Origin: RGIG1902 sp034926865
Lineage (GTDB): Bacteria; Bacillota; Clostridia; Oscillospirales; Butyricicoccaceae
DNA: 44,382 nt
Reading direction: 5' to 3'
NCBI GenBank assembly: GCA_034926865.1
Contig: JAYFQP010000021.1
Coordinates: 1-44,382, forward strand
Below are positions 1 to 7,517 of the stretch, piece after piece. The stretch's first letter is position 1. Every line of letters begins with the position of its first letter. The notes below the pieces were generated by a model. It did no database searches. It saw only the letters and a program-made list of their open reading frames with translations, and had not been told where the DNA came from. Position numbers and translations under genes: made by a program.

Positions 1-438
1 CCCGATCTGACAAAAAAAGACCGCCTGATCTATGCGAAGGAGCAGATGCTCACAACTTTTAAAAAAGTATTCCCATATATTCTGATCGGAGTTGGCATCG
101 GCGCGATCATTCATAACTGGATTCCCGAAGAATGGGTTGCATCAGTACTCGGAAGTAAAAATCCGTTTGGTGTAATATTGGCCACGCTCATAGGCGTCCC
201 AATGTACGCCGACATCTTTGGTACAATTCCGATTGCGGAAGCTTTGTTCTATAAAGGCGCTCAGCTTGGAACTGTGCTGTCCTTCATGATGGCTGTAACA
301 ACCTTGTCACTGCCTTCGATGATTATGCTGCGCAAGGCCGTTAAACCCAAGCTGTTGGCCGTTTTCATTGCCGTATGTACGGTTGGAATCATTATTGTTG
401 GTTATTTGTTCAATGCTTTTCAAGCGCTGATTGTATAG
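1..438 (+). CDS. YraQ/DUF318-family permease, C-terminal part (5' end outside window)
   Basis: The reading frame is open from base 1, so the visible 145 residues are the C-terminal part of a gene that begins upstream. The visible part is strongly hydrophobic with about three membrane segments and the glycine/proline-rich stretch LIGVPMYADIFGTIPIAEAL, typical of the second repeat of DUF318 permeases (YraQ/ArsP-like). Members of this family are proposed metal or metalloid exporters, and some are methylarsenite exporters; the substrate cannot be read from this fragment. The first internal ATG at 46 is not the start, because the frame continues upstream with charged loop residues typical of this family. 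The gene ends 112 bases before a terminator, so it is transcriptionally separate from ku. An AGGAGG-like site directly after the stop has no convincing start codon behind it. Confidence 0.8.
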   Translation, partial: PDLTKKDRLIYAKEQMLTTFKKVFPYILIGVGIGAIIHNWIPEEWVASVLGSKNPFGVILATLIGVPMYADIFGTIPIAEALFYKGAQLGTVLSFMMAVTTLSLPSMIMLRKAVKPKLLAVFIAVCTVGIIIVGYLFNAFQALIV

Positions 439-549
439 GAGGAAAGTAATTCGTACAAAGTCTGTATGCTTGATTCAAGCCTTGCGCAGCTCTCTGCGAA
501 AAATGCGCCACCGTGCAAATTCATGTCCTGGTAACACTGAATAACAGAG

Positions 550-578
550 CCGCGCAGGTTCAATCCGGCGCGGTTTTT
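550..578 (+). terminator. Rho-independent terminator after the permease
   Basis: CCGCGC at 550-555 pairs with GCGCGG at 568-573, extended inward by GG/CC, and TTTTT follows at 574-578. It separates the permease transcript from ku. Confidence 0.75.
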
Positions 579-619
579 CTGTTCAGAAATGGAAATACTA
601 CCATCGGAGGTGATTAATT

Positions 620-1393
620 ATGTTTTCACGTAAATCTGTCATCACATTCGGCATGGTAGCTATCCCAATCGCAATGTACACGGCAACTCAGGACAATGAT
701 ATTCATTTCAATCAGCTCCACAAGGAGGATAACAGCAGGATCAGATATAAGAAAACCTGCGCCCATTGCGGAAAAGAGCTTGCTTCGGAGGATATTGTAA
801 GAGGTTTTGAATACGACGATGACAAATATGTTGTTGTTACAGATGAAGAGATTGAAAAAATCAAGACGGAAAAGGAAAAGTCCATTCAAATTCTGCATTT
901 CGCGCAGCTCAATCAAATATCGCCTGTCTACTATGATAAGACCTATCAGGCAGCTCCCGAAACCGGCGGTGAAAAGGCATTTGAATTGCTTCGCTCTGCG
1001 CTGATGTCCGAGCAGAAGATTGCAATCGGCAAAACCGTCATGGGAACGAAAGATACGCTGATGGCAATTATCCCACGCGAAGATGGCATTTTAATATCTA
1101 CGATGTTCTACGCGGATGATATCAAAGAGCTTCAAAAGCAGTATACCAGGCCTGACATTTCCGATCAGGAGCTGAATATGGCAAAAACTCTGATTAATTC
1201 GATGGATACGCCATTTGACCCGTCTAAATACAAAGATGAATATCAGGTCAAGCTAAAGGAACTTGTTGAGATAAAAATATCGGGGAAAGAAGTTGTGGCA
1301 GCAGAGCCTCAGAGTGCCGGTAAGGTCATCGACCTCATGGAAGCGCTCAAGGCTAGCGTTGAAAAGGCAAAGAAAGATAAGGAAACGGCATAA
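620..1393 (+). CDS. ku: Ku DNA-end-binding protein (NHEJ)
   Basis: This 257-residue protein matches bacterial Ku in length and motifs. The N-terminal beta-barrel start is VITFGMVAIPIAMY, followed by HFNQLH, the family's RIRYKK-TCAHCGKEL segment and the DIVRGFEYDDDKYVV block. Known role: bacterial Ku homodimers thread onto double-strand break ends, protect them and recruit LigD through the C-terminal region. The C-terminus here is short and lysine-rich (KASVEKAKKDKETA), as in the minimal Ku proteins. The start at 620 follows CGGAGGTGATTA, a good ribosome site. The downstream ligD starts only five bases after the stop codon, so the two form one operon. In sporulating Clostridia this pair is generally thought to serve repair when no sister chromosome is present. 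Confidence 0.95.
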   Translation: MFSRKSVITFGMVAIPIAMYTATQDNDIHFNQLHKEDNSRIRYKKTCAHCGKELASEDIVRGFEYDDDKYVVVTDEEIEKIKTEKEKSIQILHFAQLNQISPVYYDKTYQAAPETGGEKAFELLRSALMSEQKIAIGKTVMGTKDTLMAIIPREDGILISTMFYADDIKELQKQYTRPDISDQELNMAKTLINSMDTPFDPSKYKDEYQVKLKELVEIKISGKEVVAAEPQSAGKVIDLMEALKASVEKAKKDKETA

Positions 1394-1398
1394 CCGTT

Positions 1399-3837
1399 AT
1401 GATTGAACTAAATGAGTACAATCAAAAAAGAAATTTTGAGAACACAAAGGAACCTGAAGGTGAACTTGTGCAATCCGTAGGTGGCCTGAAATTTGTGGTT
1501 CAGCACCATATTGCCCGTAAAGATCACTACGACTTTCGTCTGGAATGGGATGGCGCTCTTCTGAGTTGGGCGGTGCCAAAGGGGCCTTCCTATGACACTA
1601 GGGATAAGCGGCTGGCTATACAAGTTGAGAATCACCCACTGGAATACAGAAATTTCGAGGGGACGATTCCAGAAGGAGAATATGGCGGCGGTGTGGTTAT
1701 GCTTTGGGATGAGGGCCTGTGGGAGCCTTACGGGAACGTAGAGGAAGGCCTTCGGAACGGCACCTTGAAATTTGTTCTGAAAGGGCGGAGGCTTAAGGGT
1801 AAATGGGCTTTGGTCCGGTTGAACGCGAAAGAAGGTGACACCAAGAAGAATTGGCTTCTTCTCAAGGAAAAGGACGAATACGTCAAAACTTCAGATGGAA
1901 TCTCAAAGTTTACGACAAGCATCAGAACAGGCCGCACGATGAAGGAATTAGAGGAGGGGGCAGACGATAAGAATACGAAGAACCCTTTCAGTTCGACTGA
2001 TGTTCAGCTTGCTAAACTTGTGGACAAGATTCCCGAAAGCGACGATTGGCTTTATGAACTCAAGTATGACGGATACAGAATTGTGGCGTATATCGAGGGT
2101 AACTGCACAAGGCTTATTACAAGAAACGGCACTGACTATACAGATCGGTTTCAAAGCATTGCTTCTTCCCTCACTGATTGGGCAGCCGGAAGAGCAATGG
2201 TTCTTGACGGAGAAATGACGGTCACGGATGCGTCGGGCAAGACTGATTTTCAGGCGCTGCAAAATTATATGAAGGACCCAAAGGGACAGGATTTAACCTA
2301 CATCGTTTTCGACTTACTGTCGCTGGACGGTACGGATATGAGGGGGCAGTGCCTTGTTAAACGAAAGGACTCTTTGGAGGCCCTTATGAAGGATGCGCCC
2401 AAAAACCTTTGCTACAGCCGACATGTTAAAGGAAACGGAAAGGAAAGTTTTGCGGCGGCCGCTACGTTGGGGATGGAAGGTATCGTAGGAAAAAAAGCGG
2501 ATTCGGTTTATAGCGGAGCCAGGAACAATGACTGGATCAAACTCAAGTGTTATAAAAGGCAGGAATTCGTCATTGGAGGCTATACGCTATCCGATAAAAA
2601 AACTAGCGGTGTAAGTTCGCTTCTTCTGGGGGTGTACAAAGGGGACGACTTTCTGTATACCGGGCGCGCAGGAACAGGATTGAGTGAATCAGTTGCAAAA
2701 GAACTTGAAAGGAAATTTGCGAATATTATAAGAACCGATTCTCCGTTTAAACTTGCCCCAAAACTTAGAGCTAATGAAAAGATTACTTGGCTTGAACCCG
2801 AAATGGTTGCAGAAATCAAGTTTGCCGAATGGACGAAAGATCTGCTCTTAAGGCAGGCCAGCTTCAAAGGCCTGCGAACAGACAAAAGCCCAAAGGCAGT
2901 AAAGATGGAACAGGCAGATAATGAGATGATGACGCTATCTGCCGAAGATAAGGAGGAAAAGCAGGTGGATATTAACCAAAATGAACTCATAATAGCGGGG
3001 GTCAAGATCACCCACCCGGATAAGATACTTTTTGATAATCCTAGAATTACCAAAGAAGATGTGATCCGATATTATGAAAAAGTTTCCGGGCGCATGCTTC
3101 CTTATGTTTCACATCGAATTTTAAGTATTGTCCGTTGTCCCAAGGGCATAACCCAAGCCTGCTTTTACAAGAAGCATCCCGGGCAGGAAAGCAATGAAAT
3201 TGTCACAATTTCAGTTTCGAACAGCGAAGGTGCCGCTGAAGACTATTTTTATATTGAGGACTTAGCCGGACTGATTTCAGAAACGCAGATGGGAACGCTG
3301 GAGTTTCATACCTGGGGAAGCCATGTTGATGAGCTTGAGAAGCCGGATATAACGGTATTTGATCTTGACCCTGATAAAGGAATGGAGCTGAATCGTGTAC
3401 GCCAGGGGGTGAGGGATCTCAAAAGTATTCTGGATGAGCTTTCCCTCATCTCTTATCTGAAAACAAGCGGCGGCAAGGGATACCATGTGATTGTGCCGTT
3501 TAAACCTGCTTCATCCTGGGATGTGTTTCATGACTTCGCAAAACACGTCGCGGAAGTGATGGAGAAGAAATGGCCTGAGCGTTATACGAGCAATATCAGA
3601 AAAACAAAGCGGACAGATAAGATATTCATCGATTGGATTCGAAACGGAAGGGGCGCAACCAGCATTGCCCCTTATTCTATAAGGGCAAGGGTGGGGGCAA
3701 AAGTGTCTATGCCTATTGCTTGGGACGAACTTGACACGGTAGCCCCCAACGGTGTAGATATGTCGAACGCGCTTCTGAGAGTTGAGAAAAATGATCCGTG
3801 GGAAGATTTTTTTACAGTTAACCAGTATTTAAAATAA
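1399..3837 (+). CDS. ligD: Multifunctional DNA ligase D (PE-ligase-polymerase)
   Basis: The 812-residue product has all three LigD domains. Residues 30-170 are the 3'-phosphoesterase domain, with HHIARKDHYDFRLEWDG and WAVPKGPS. Residues 200-505 are the ATP-dependent ligase: the nucleotidyl-acceptor lysine is K222 in ELKYDGYR, with later motifs LDGEMTV and EGIVGKK and an OB-fold domain. Residues 525-812 are the primase-like polymerase, with the metal-binding DLDPD beginning at D655 and SGGKGYHV. The linker around residues 500-525 is charged and probably flexible. The order PE-Lig-Pol is that of Pseudomonas aeruginosa LigD, whereas Mycobacterium has Pol-PE-Lig and Bacillus LigD lacks the PE domain. 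It seals Ku-bound ends after resection and fill-in. No obvious terminator follows. Confidence 0.95.
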   Translation: MIELNEYNQKRNFENTKEPEGELVQSVGGLKFVVQHHIARKDHYDFRLEWDGALLSWAVPKGPSYDTRDKRLAIQVENHPLEYRNFEGTIPEGEYGGGVVMLWDEGLWEPYGNVEEGLRNGTLKFVLKGRRLKGKWALVRLNAKEGDTKKNWLLLKEKDEYVKTSDGISKFTTSIRTGRTMKELEEGADDKNTKNPFSSTDVQLAKLVDKIPESDDWLYELKYDGYRIVAYIEGNCTRLITRNGTDYTDRFQSIASSLTDWAAGRAMVLDGEMTVTDASGKTDFQALQNYMKDPKGQDLTYIVFDLLSLDGTDMRGQCLVKRKDSLEALMKDAPKNLCYSRHVKGNGKESFAAAATLGMEGIVGKKADSVYSGARNNDWIKLKCYKRQEFVIGGYTLSDKKTSGVSSLLLGVYKGDDFLYTGRAGTGLSESVAKELERKFANIIRTDSPFKLAPKLRANEKITWLEPEMVAEIKFAEWTKDLLLRQASFKGLRTDKSPKAVKMEQADNEMMTLSAEDKEEKQVDINQNELIIAGVKITHPDKILFDNPRITKEDVIRYYEKVSGRMLPYVSHRILSIVRCPKGITQACFYKKHPGQESNEIVTISVSNSEGAAEDYFYIEDLAGLISETQMGTLEFHTWGSHVDELEKPDITVFDLDPDKGMELNRVRQGVRDLKSILDELSLISYLKTSGGKGYHVIVPFKPASSWDVFHDFAKHVAEVMEKKWPERYTSNIRKTKRTDKIFIDWIRNGRGATSIAPYSIRARVGAKVSMPIAWDELDTVAPNGVDMSNALLRVEKNDPWEDFFTVNQYLK

Positions 3838-3935
3838 ATCGTTTCTTGATCATTCTGCATATGTCTCCTCAAATTTGACATCAAACCATTTCAGTGCACA
3901 TAGAGTTTAATCGTCTGTAATTTGGAGGATTGAGA

Positions 3936-4123
3936 ATGGGCAATGCAGAAAAAGCGGAAAGGCAAGCGGTAGTCTATAATATTATTGAATTAGAGTTATC
4001 ATTTTTTTCATTTTCATTTTAGCAGAGTTGTTGCTTCTAAAAGAATTAATTAAAAGAAAAGAGAAGATTGCAGTAAAATCGATGATCGGATCAATATCTT
4101 TATCTTGTATCTTATTTTTGTAA
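3936..4123 (+). pseudogene. Small membrane protein ORF interrupted by a -1 frameshift at a T7 run
   Basis: ATG at 3936 is preceded by TTTGGAGGATTGAGA, a strong ribosome site. The frame reads MGNAEKAERQAVVYNIIELE and then meets TAG at about 4020. One extra T in the run of seven T near 4002-4008 would join it to a second open frame that reads through a hydrophobic segment (FFFIFILAELLLL), a basic loop (KELIKRKEK) and a second hydrophobic C-terminus ending at the TAA at 4121. The restored product would be 62 residues with a charged N-terminus and one or two membrane segments. No family is recognised. The break may be decay, a sequencing or assembly error at the homopolymer, or slippage. The alternative is that only the 28-residue unshifted peptide is made, or nothing. 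Confidence 0.4.
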
Positions 4124-4139
4124 AACGCTCTTATAAATG

Positions 4140-4169
4140 TTGAAATTTGCAGACGTTATTTGGTATAAT
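4140..4169 (+). promoter_or_regulatory. Sigma-A-type promoter for the zinc-ribbon/DUF2007 gene
   Basis: TTGAAA at 4140-4145 and TATAAT at 4164-4169 are separated by 18 bases, and TGG sits directly before the -10. This predicts a leader of about 105 bases before the ATG at 4281. Confidence 0.6.
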
Positions 4170-4280
4170 TAGGTAACAGTAAGCCATGCGTCTTCTTATG
4201 TGATAACAGTGGAATATTCGATGGTTTGTGAAAAGTTCAGTTAAAGCTTTCTTTATCAAAATTATTTATGGAGCATCATT

Positions 4281-4589
4281 ATGTATTGTGAAAAATGCAA
4301 TTTGGTTGTTAACGGGGATATATGTCCGAATTGTGGAAGCGTAAAATTAAGAAAAGAAAACAACAATGATATCTGTTACTTAATTCAAGAGAAAACGCCC
4401 TGGGCAGAAATGCTGGCGGATATACTAAAAAGCAATAAGATTCCGTTCTCTTGTACGCCTCTGGTGGGAGCTGGTTTATCTCTGAGAACAGGGCAAATAG
4501 GAGATTATAAATTTTTTGTTCCTTACGAGTTTCTTTCACAAGCCGAAGATGTTCTGAAAGGAATTGGGCCATTAACTGATAAAGAATAG
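4281..4589 (+). CDS. Zinc-ribbon protein with DUF2007 domain
   Basis: The product has 102 residues. The N-terminus is a four-cysteine zinc ribbon (C3, C6, C15, C18 in CEKC...CPNC). Residues 35-95 resemble DUF2007, a small ACT-like domain annotated as a putative signal-transducing domain: EMLADILKSNKIPF, a glycine-rich turn, then YKFFVPYEFLSQAEDVL. The function of the family is unknown. The start is supported by TGGAGC eight bases upstream. The gene is monocistronic, between its own promoter and a strong terminator. Confidence 0.7.
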   Translation: MYCEKCNLVVNGDICPNCGSVKLRKENNNDICYLIQEKTPWAEMLADILKSNKIPFSCTPLVGAGLSLRTGQIGDYKFFVPYEFLSQAEDVLKGIGPLTDKE

Positions 4590-4607
4590 TATCCGTTTAA
4601 ACTCTAA

Positions 4608-4648
4608 AATAACAGCCTCATATATTCTGGAGGCTGTTATTGTTTTAT
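4608..4648 (+). terminator. Rho-independent terminator
   Basis: AATAACAGCCTC at 4608-4619 pairs perfectly with GAGGCTGTTATT at 4630-4641, and a T-rich tail (TGTTTTAT) follows. Confidence 0.9.
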
Positions 4649-4724
4649 CAATAGCATTATTTTCTGATAGGGAGATCTAACGGGCTGTCGTGGCTGATGC
4701 AAAAAGATCAAATTTTCTTTACTT

Positions 4725-4753
4725 TTGTTTTTAGTGTATATTTCATGTATACT
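4725..4753 (+). promoter_or_regulatory. Promoter of the sensor kinase gene
   Basis: TTGTTT at 4725-4730, a 17-base spacer and TATACT at 4748-4753 give a plausible sigma-A promoter about 50 bases before the ATG at 4807. Confidence 0.55.
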
Positions 4754-4806
4754 GCTTATATAAAAATTCATTGCGTGTTTTGGATTGAGCAGCTTGCTTA
4801 AAAGGT

Positions 4807-6162
4807 ATGCTATCAGAAAGTTGGTATTATATGCGGCAATTATTCAGATGGCTGAAAAACATATTTTTCAGCCAACAGTTAGATCTACGGGTAAAGCTGT
4901 TTAACGTGCTGGCAATAGCCGGCACGCTGGTCAGCCTGGCATTTACTGTCTTTCACATTATTGCGAAAAGCCCGGTGAATGTTTTATTATGCCTGCTTGG
5001 TGCCATTCTGGCAAGCGCGCTGCTTGCGTATGCCACTCGGACAAGACGCTATCAAAACGCCTATATGATAACTGTAGTCGGTGTTTTTCTAATCTTGTTT
5101 CCTGCCATGTTTTTTACTTGTGGGGGATACAAATACGGAATGACTTCCTTTTTTGTTTTCGCCGTCGCATTCACGATTTTTATGCTTGAGGGGAAAAAAT
5201 CGCTGCTTCTTGCGTCTCTGGAACTGCTCATATATACTTTTTTGTGTGGTTTTGTTCACCAGCATCCTGAAACAGTGAATTATTTCAAGGCGAATCCTGA
5301 TCCGTTTTGGGGCGTTTTAACCTGCTTTTTTGTTGTAAGTGTCGCGCTGGGGGCGGCAATGTACTTGCATTTCAAGCTGTATAACGAGCAGCAGCGCGAG
5401 CTTGAACAAGCGAGAGAGAAGCTCACTGAAGAGAACGCCGCGCTTGAGCGGGTCAACCAGCTGAAAAGCGAGTTTTTAGCCAACATTTCACATGAACTCA
5501 GAACTCCGCTTACCGTTGTATCAGGTTACGCTCAAAGTGCCAAATCGGCGCTTTCGGAGCAGCCCCAAGAAGACAGCGTCGCTGAGATGATGACGCTTAT
5601 CACATCCGAAGCGGAGCGGATGTCTTTAATGGTGGGGCAAATTTTGGATGTAACGCGAATTGACGAAAACAGCATGGTTTTAGCTCTTTCAGAATGTTCT
5701 CTAACTGAAGTGATTCAGAAAACTTTATTCACATATTATCCTATTTTAAATAAAAACAACAATAAATTGGCTTTAAAGCTTCCAGAAAATCTTTCTAAGG
5801 TTTGGGCGGATGGCGATCGCATATCCCGTGTGCTGGTAAATCTGATCGCAAACGCCATTCGTCATACCAGACAGGGAATGATCATTGTCTCTGCTGCTGA
5901 ACGGGGCGATTTTATTGAGATCGCCGTTGCCGATAATGGTGAAGGCATCTCGCCCGAGCGTATTCCTCTACTTTTTGAGCGCTATAAAAGCCGTGACAGC
6001 GCGAATACTCCCCTCCGCAGGGGCACTGGTACAGGCCTTGGGCTCTTTATATGTAAGCATATTGTGGACGCACACGGTGGTAAGATATGGATAAAAAGCC
6101 GTGAGGGAGAAGGCACAACGGTATACTTTACGCTGCCCAAAGTATCTGCAGGCTCCTATTGA
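4807..6162 (+). CDS. Orphan membrane sensor histidine kinase
   Basis: The product has 451 residues. Residues 25-195 contain about six hydrophobic segments forming an integral-membrane sensor region without a large extracellular domain. A charged coiled-coil linker follows (LYNEQQRELEQAREKLTEE), then the HisKA domain with phospho-acceptor H229 in SHELRTPL. The ATPase domain has the N box (NLIANAIRH), G1 (DNGEGI), F box (LFERY) and G2 (GTGLGLFI). It should autophosphorylate and pass phosphate to a response regulator, but no regulator gene lies next to it: promoter and terminator isolate it as a single gene. The ligand is unknown. ATG 4831 is an alternative start eight codons in, as neither site has a strong ribosome site. 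Confidence 0.9.
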   Translation: MLSESWYYMRQLFRWLKNIFFSQQLDLRVKLFNVLAIAGTLVSLAFTVFHIIAKSPVNVLLCLLGAILASALLAYATRTRRYQNAYMITVVGVFLILFPAMFFTCGGYKYGMTSFFVFAVAFTIFMLEGKKSLLLASLELLIYTFLCGFVHQHPETVNYFKANPDPFWGVLTCFFVVSVALGAAMYLHFKLYNEQQRELEQAREKLTEENAALERVNQLKSEFLANISHELRTPLTVVSGYAQSAKSALSEQPQEDSVAEMMTLITSEAERMSLMVGQILDVTRIDENSMVLALSECSLTEVIQKTLFTYYPILNKNNNKLALKLPENLSKVWADGDRISRVLVNLIANAIRHTRQGMIIVSAAERGDFIEIAVADNGEGISPERIPLLFERYKSRDSANTPLRRGTGTGLGLFICKHIVDAHGGKIWIKSREGEGTTVYFTLPKVSAGSY

Positions 6163-6183
6163 TTCAATGGATTATTTGAATTG

Positions 6184-6217
6184 ACCGCACCCGTTTATTT
6201 ATGGGTGCGGTTTTATT
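6184..6217 (+). terminator. Rho-independent terminator of the kinase gene
   Basis: ACCGCACCC at 6184-6192 pairs with GGGTGCGGT at 6203-6211, followed by TTTATTT. Confidence 0.9.
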
Positions 6218-6368
6218 TATAAAAATACGTTTTACTTGTGTGGTTAGTTTGGAACTGATTTAAATTATCCGCATTTACATTTAGTAGGGAGAAACATAGG
6301 TTTAATTTTCATATAAAAGTAAATAATATAATTTACACAAAGCAAAATTATTAGGAGGAATAAATAGT

Positions 6369-6623
6369 ATGGGAATTATTGGGTGGGTAATTATTGGCGC
6401 CCTTGCAGGATGGATAGCGAGCATGATGACAGGTAATAACAAGAGGATGGGTGCCGGAATGAATATTCTGGTAGGTGTTGTCGGCGGTGTTGTCGGCGGC
6501 ATTGTTATGAACATGATTGGCGGATACGGAATCACTGGTTTTAATGTTTGGAGCTTGTTGGTAGCAACGGGCGGAGCTGTGATCTTGCTGTTGATTGCAA
6601 ATGCCATTAAGCACAAAGATTAA
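6369..6623 (+). CDS. GlsB/YeaQ/YmgE family small membrane protein
   Basis: This 84-residue, glycine-rich membrane protein has three hydrophobic segments and the family signature IGWVIIGALAGWIASMM followed by GMNILVGVVGGVVGG. The family is labelled transglycosylase-associated, but a catalytic role has not been established; members such as GlsB are linked to general and envelope stress in Firmicutes. The start is supported by AGGAGG at 6352-6357. A TATAAT at 6327-6332 may be its -10, without a good -35, so another sigma factor or an activator is possible. It stands alone. Confidence 0.85.
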   Translation: MGIIGWVIIGALAGWIASMMTGNNKRMGAGMNILVGVVGGVVGGIVMNMIGGYGITGFNVWSLLVATGGAVILLLIANAIKHKD

Positions 6624-6743
6624 TTAAAAAGATAAAATATTTTAATGCTGTTGTTTCAGGTTTAGAATCAGAAAATCTTTCCCTTCAAAAAAGTTAAGTA
6701 GAGTATATTACCGCAAATAAAAACTTGGCAATCCTCTAGAATA

Positions 6744-7403
6744 CTATAGTAATTCGAAACGATTTTTTTGAAATTTCAGTGTTCCAGCGTCTCTGAGCTT
6801 TGAAAGCTCAGCAGACATGGCGCTGCGCTCAACGGAAAGGTAATCGGCTAGCTCCTGCCGGTTGAAAGGGATACTGAAACAACTGCTTCCCGCCTTTTTT
6901 GCTTCTGTTGAAAGATATGCAATAAGTTTTTCGCGTGTTGTGCGTTTTGAGGTAAACTCAATTTTCTCAGTAAGCTCAATATTTTTTATCGAGACAATAT
7001 TCAGCATGTTTTGAATCAGCTTGCTGTGAAAATCGCAAGCTCTTGCACACGGAACAGCCAGCCTGCGGCAATCAATAAAAAGAAGCTCGCTTTCGGACGA
7101 TGTGACAACACTGACCGGAAGCGATTTTGTTTCTGTGCAGGCAAATGATTCTCCAAATAAATTGCCGGTAATCATTTTGCCGATAATGCTTCTGTTTCCG
7201 TAATAGTCTTCCTGTATGACCTGAACTTCACCAGATAAAACGATTCCGAAGCTTTTTATGCTTTCTCCGCTAAAAAATACCGTTTGGCCTTTTTCATAAG
7301 CTTTAACTGTCGCAGCAAGACATGACAGAAGCGGCAGGAGATCAGCTTCGGCAATTCCTTTGAATAATTTTACAGTTTTAAGAGTGTCAATATATTTTTT
7401 CAT
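6744..7403 (-). CDS. Crp/Fnr-family regulator, probable HcpR-type
   Basis: The product has 219 residues. The N-terminal two thirds is a cyclic-nucleotide-binding-like beta-roll (LFKGIAEADLL, YEKGQTVFFSGESIKSFGIVLSGEVQVIQED, GNLFGESFA). The C-terminal winged helix has the recognition segment NRQELADYLSVERSAMSAELSKLRDAG. It is transcribed away from the ferredoxin-cupin-rubredoxin-hcp genes. Known of the family: HcpR regulators, described in Desulfovibrio, Clostridia and Porphyromonas, activate hcp and neighbouring redox genes in response to nitric oxide or nitrite. Assignment as HcpR rests on this context and not on residue-level proof. Its own promoter overlaps a perfect palindrome, which suggests autoregulation. 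No Fnr-type N-terminal cysteine cluster is visible, so a haem or direct NO sensing mode is more likely than a [4Fe-4S] sensor. Confidence 0.85.
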   Translation of the reverse strand: MKKYIDTLKTVKLFKGIAEADLLPLLSCLAATVKAYEKGQTVFFSGESIKSFGIVLSGEVQVIQEDYYGNRSIIGKMITGNLFGESFACTETKSLPVSVVTSSESELLFIDCRRLAVPCARACDFHSKLIQNMLNIVSIKNIELTEKIEFTSKRTTREKLIAYLSTEAKKAGSSCFSIPFNRQELADYLSVERSAMSAELSKLRDAGTLKFQKNRFELL

Positions 7404-7416
7404 AAAAACCTCTTTG

Positions 7417-7430
7417 GTTGGAATTCCAAC
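7417..7430. promoter_or_regulatory. Perfect 14-bp palindrome, candidate Crp/Fnr (HcpR) operator
   Basis: GTTGGAATTCCAAC reads the same on both strands. Its centre is 7423.5. On the plus strand it lies 41.5 bases before 7465, and TAAACT at 7453-7458 then falls exactly where the -10 of a class II activated promoter would be, with no -35 needed. On the minus strand it begins a few bases after the expected start of the regulator transcript, a repressing position. Site and roles are inferred from geometry only. Confidence 0.6.
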
Positions 7431-7445
7431 AGACGTATTGCTTTA

Positions 7446-7474
7446 ATCATATTAAACTTAAAGCATAAAGTCAA
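7446..7474 (-). promoter_or_regulatory. Near-consensus promoter of the Crp/Fnr regulator
   Basis: On the minus strand TTGACT (7469-7474), a 17-base spacer and TATGAT (7446-7451) form a near-consensus sigma-A promoter. Transcription should start near 7440, just before the palindrome at 7417-7430. Confidence 0.8.
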
Positions 7475-7517
7475 CAATAATAAAAGCGAAAAGCTTGGAG
7501 AGGAAAATAAGTGAAAT

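Larger units (their letters stand above)
3838..4280. other. Intergenic stretch after ligD
   Basis: This 443-base AT-rich gap holds a frameshifted small ORF (3936-4123) and a promoter for the next gene (4140-4169). No terminator hairpin for ligD is obvious. Nothing else was recognised. Confidence 0.6.

Noticed and set aside
438..550. Short gene after the permease (thioredoxin-like partner)
   Set aside because: AGGAGG follows the stop but no start codon lies at a proper distance. The open frames are 23-33 codons long with no CXXC and no family likeness.
6302..6616. Minus-strand ORFs opposite the GlsB gene
   Set aside because: They are low-complexity mirror frames of a glycine-rich gene without ribosome sites.
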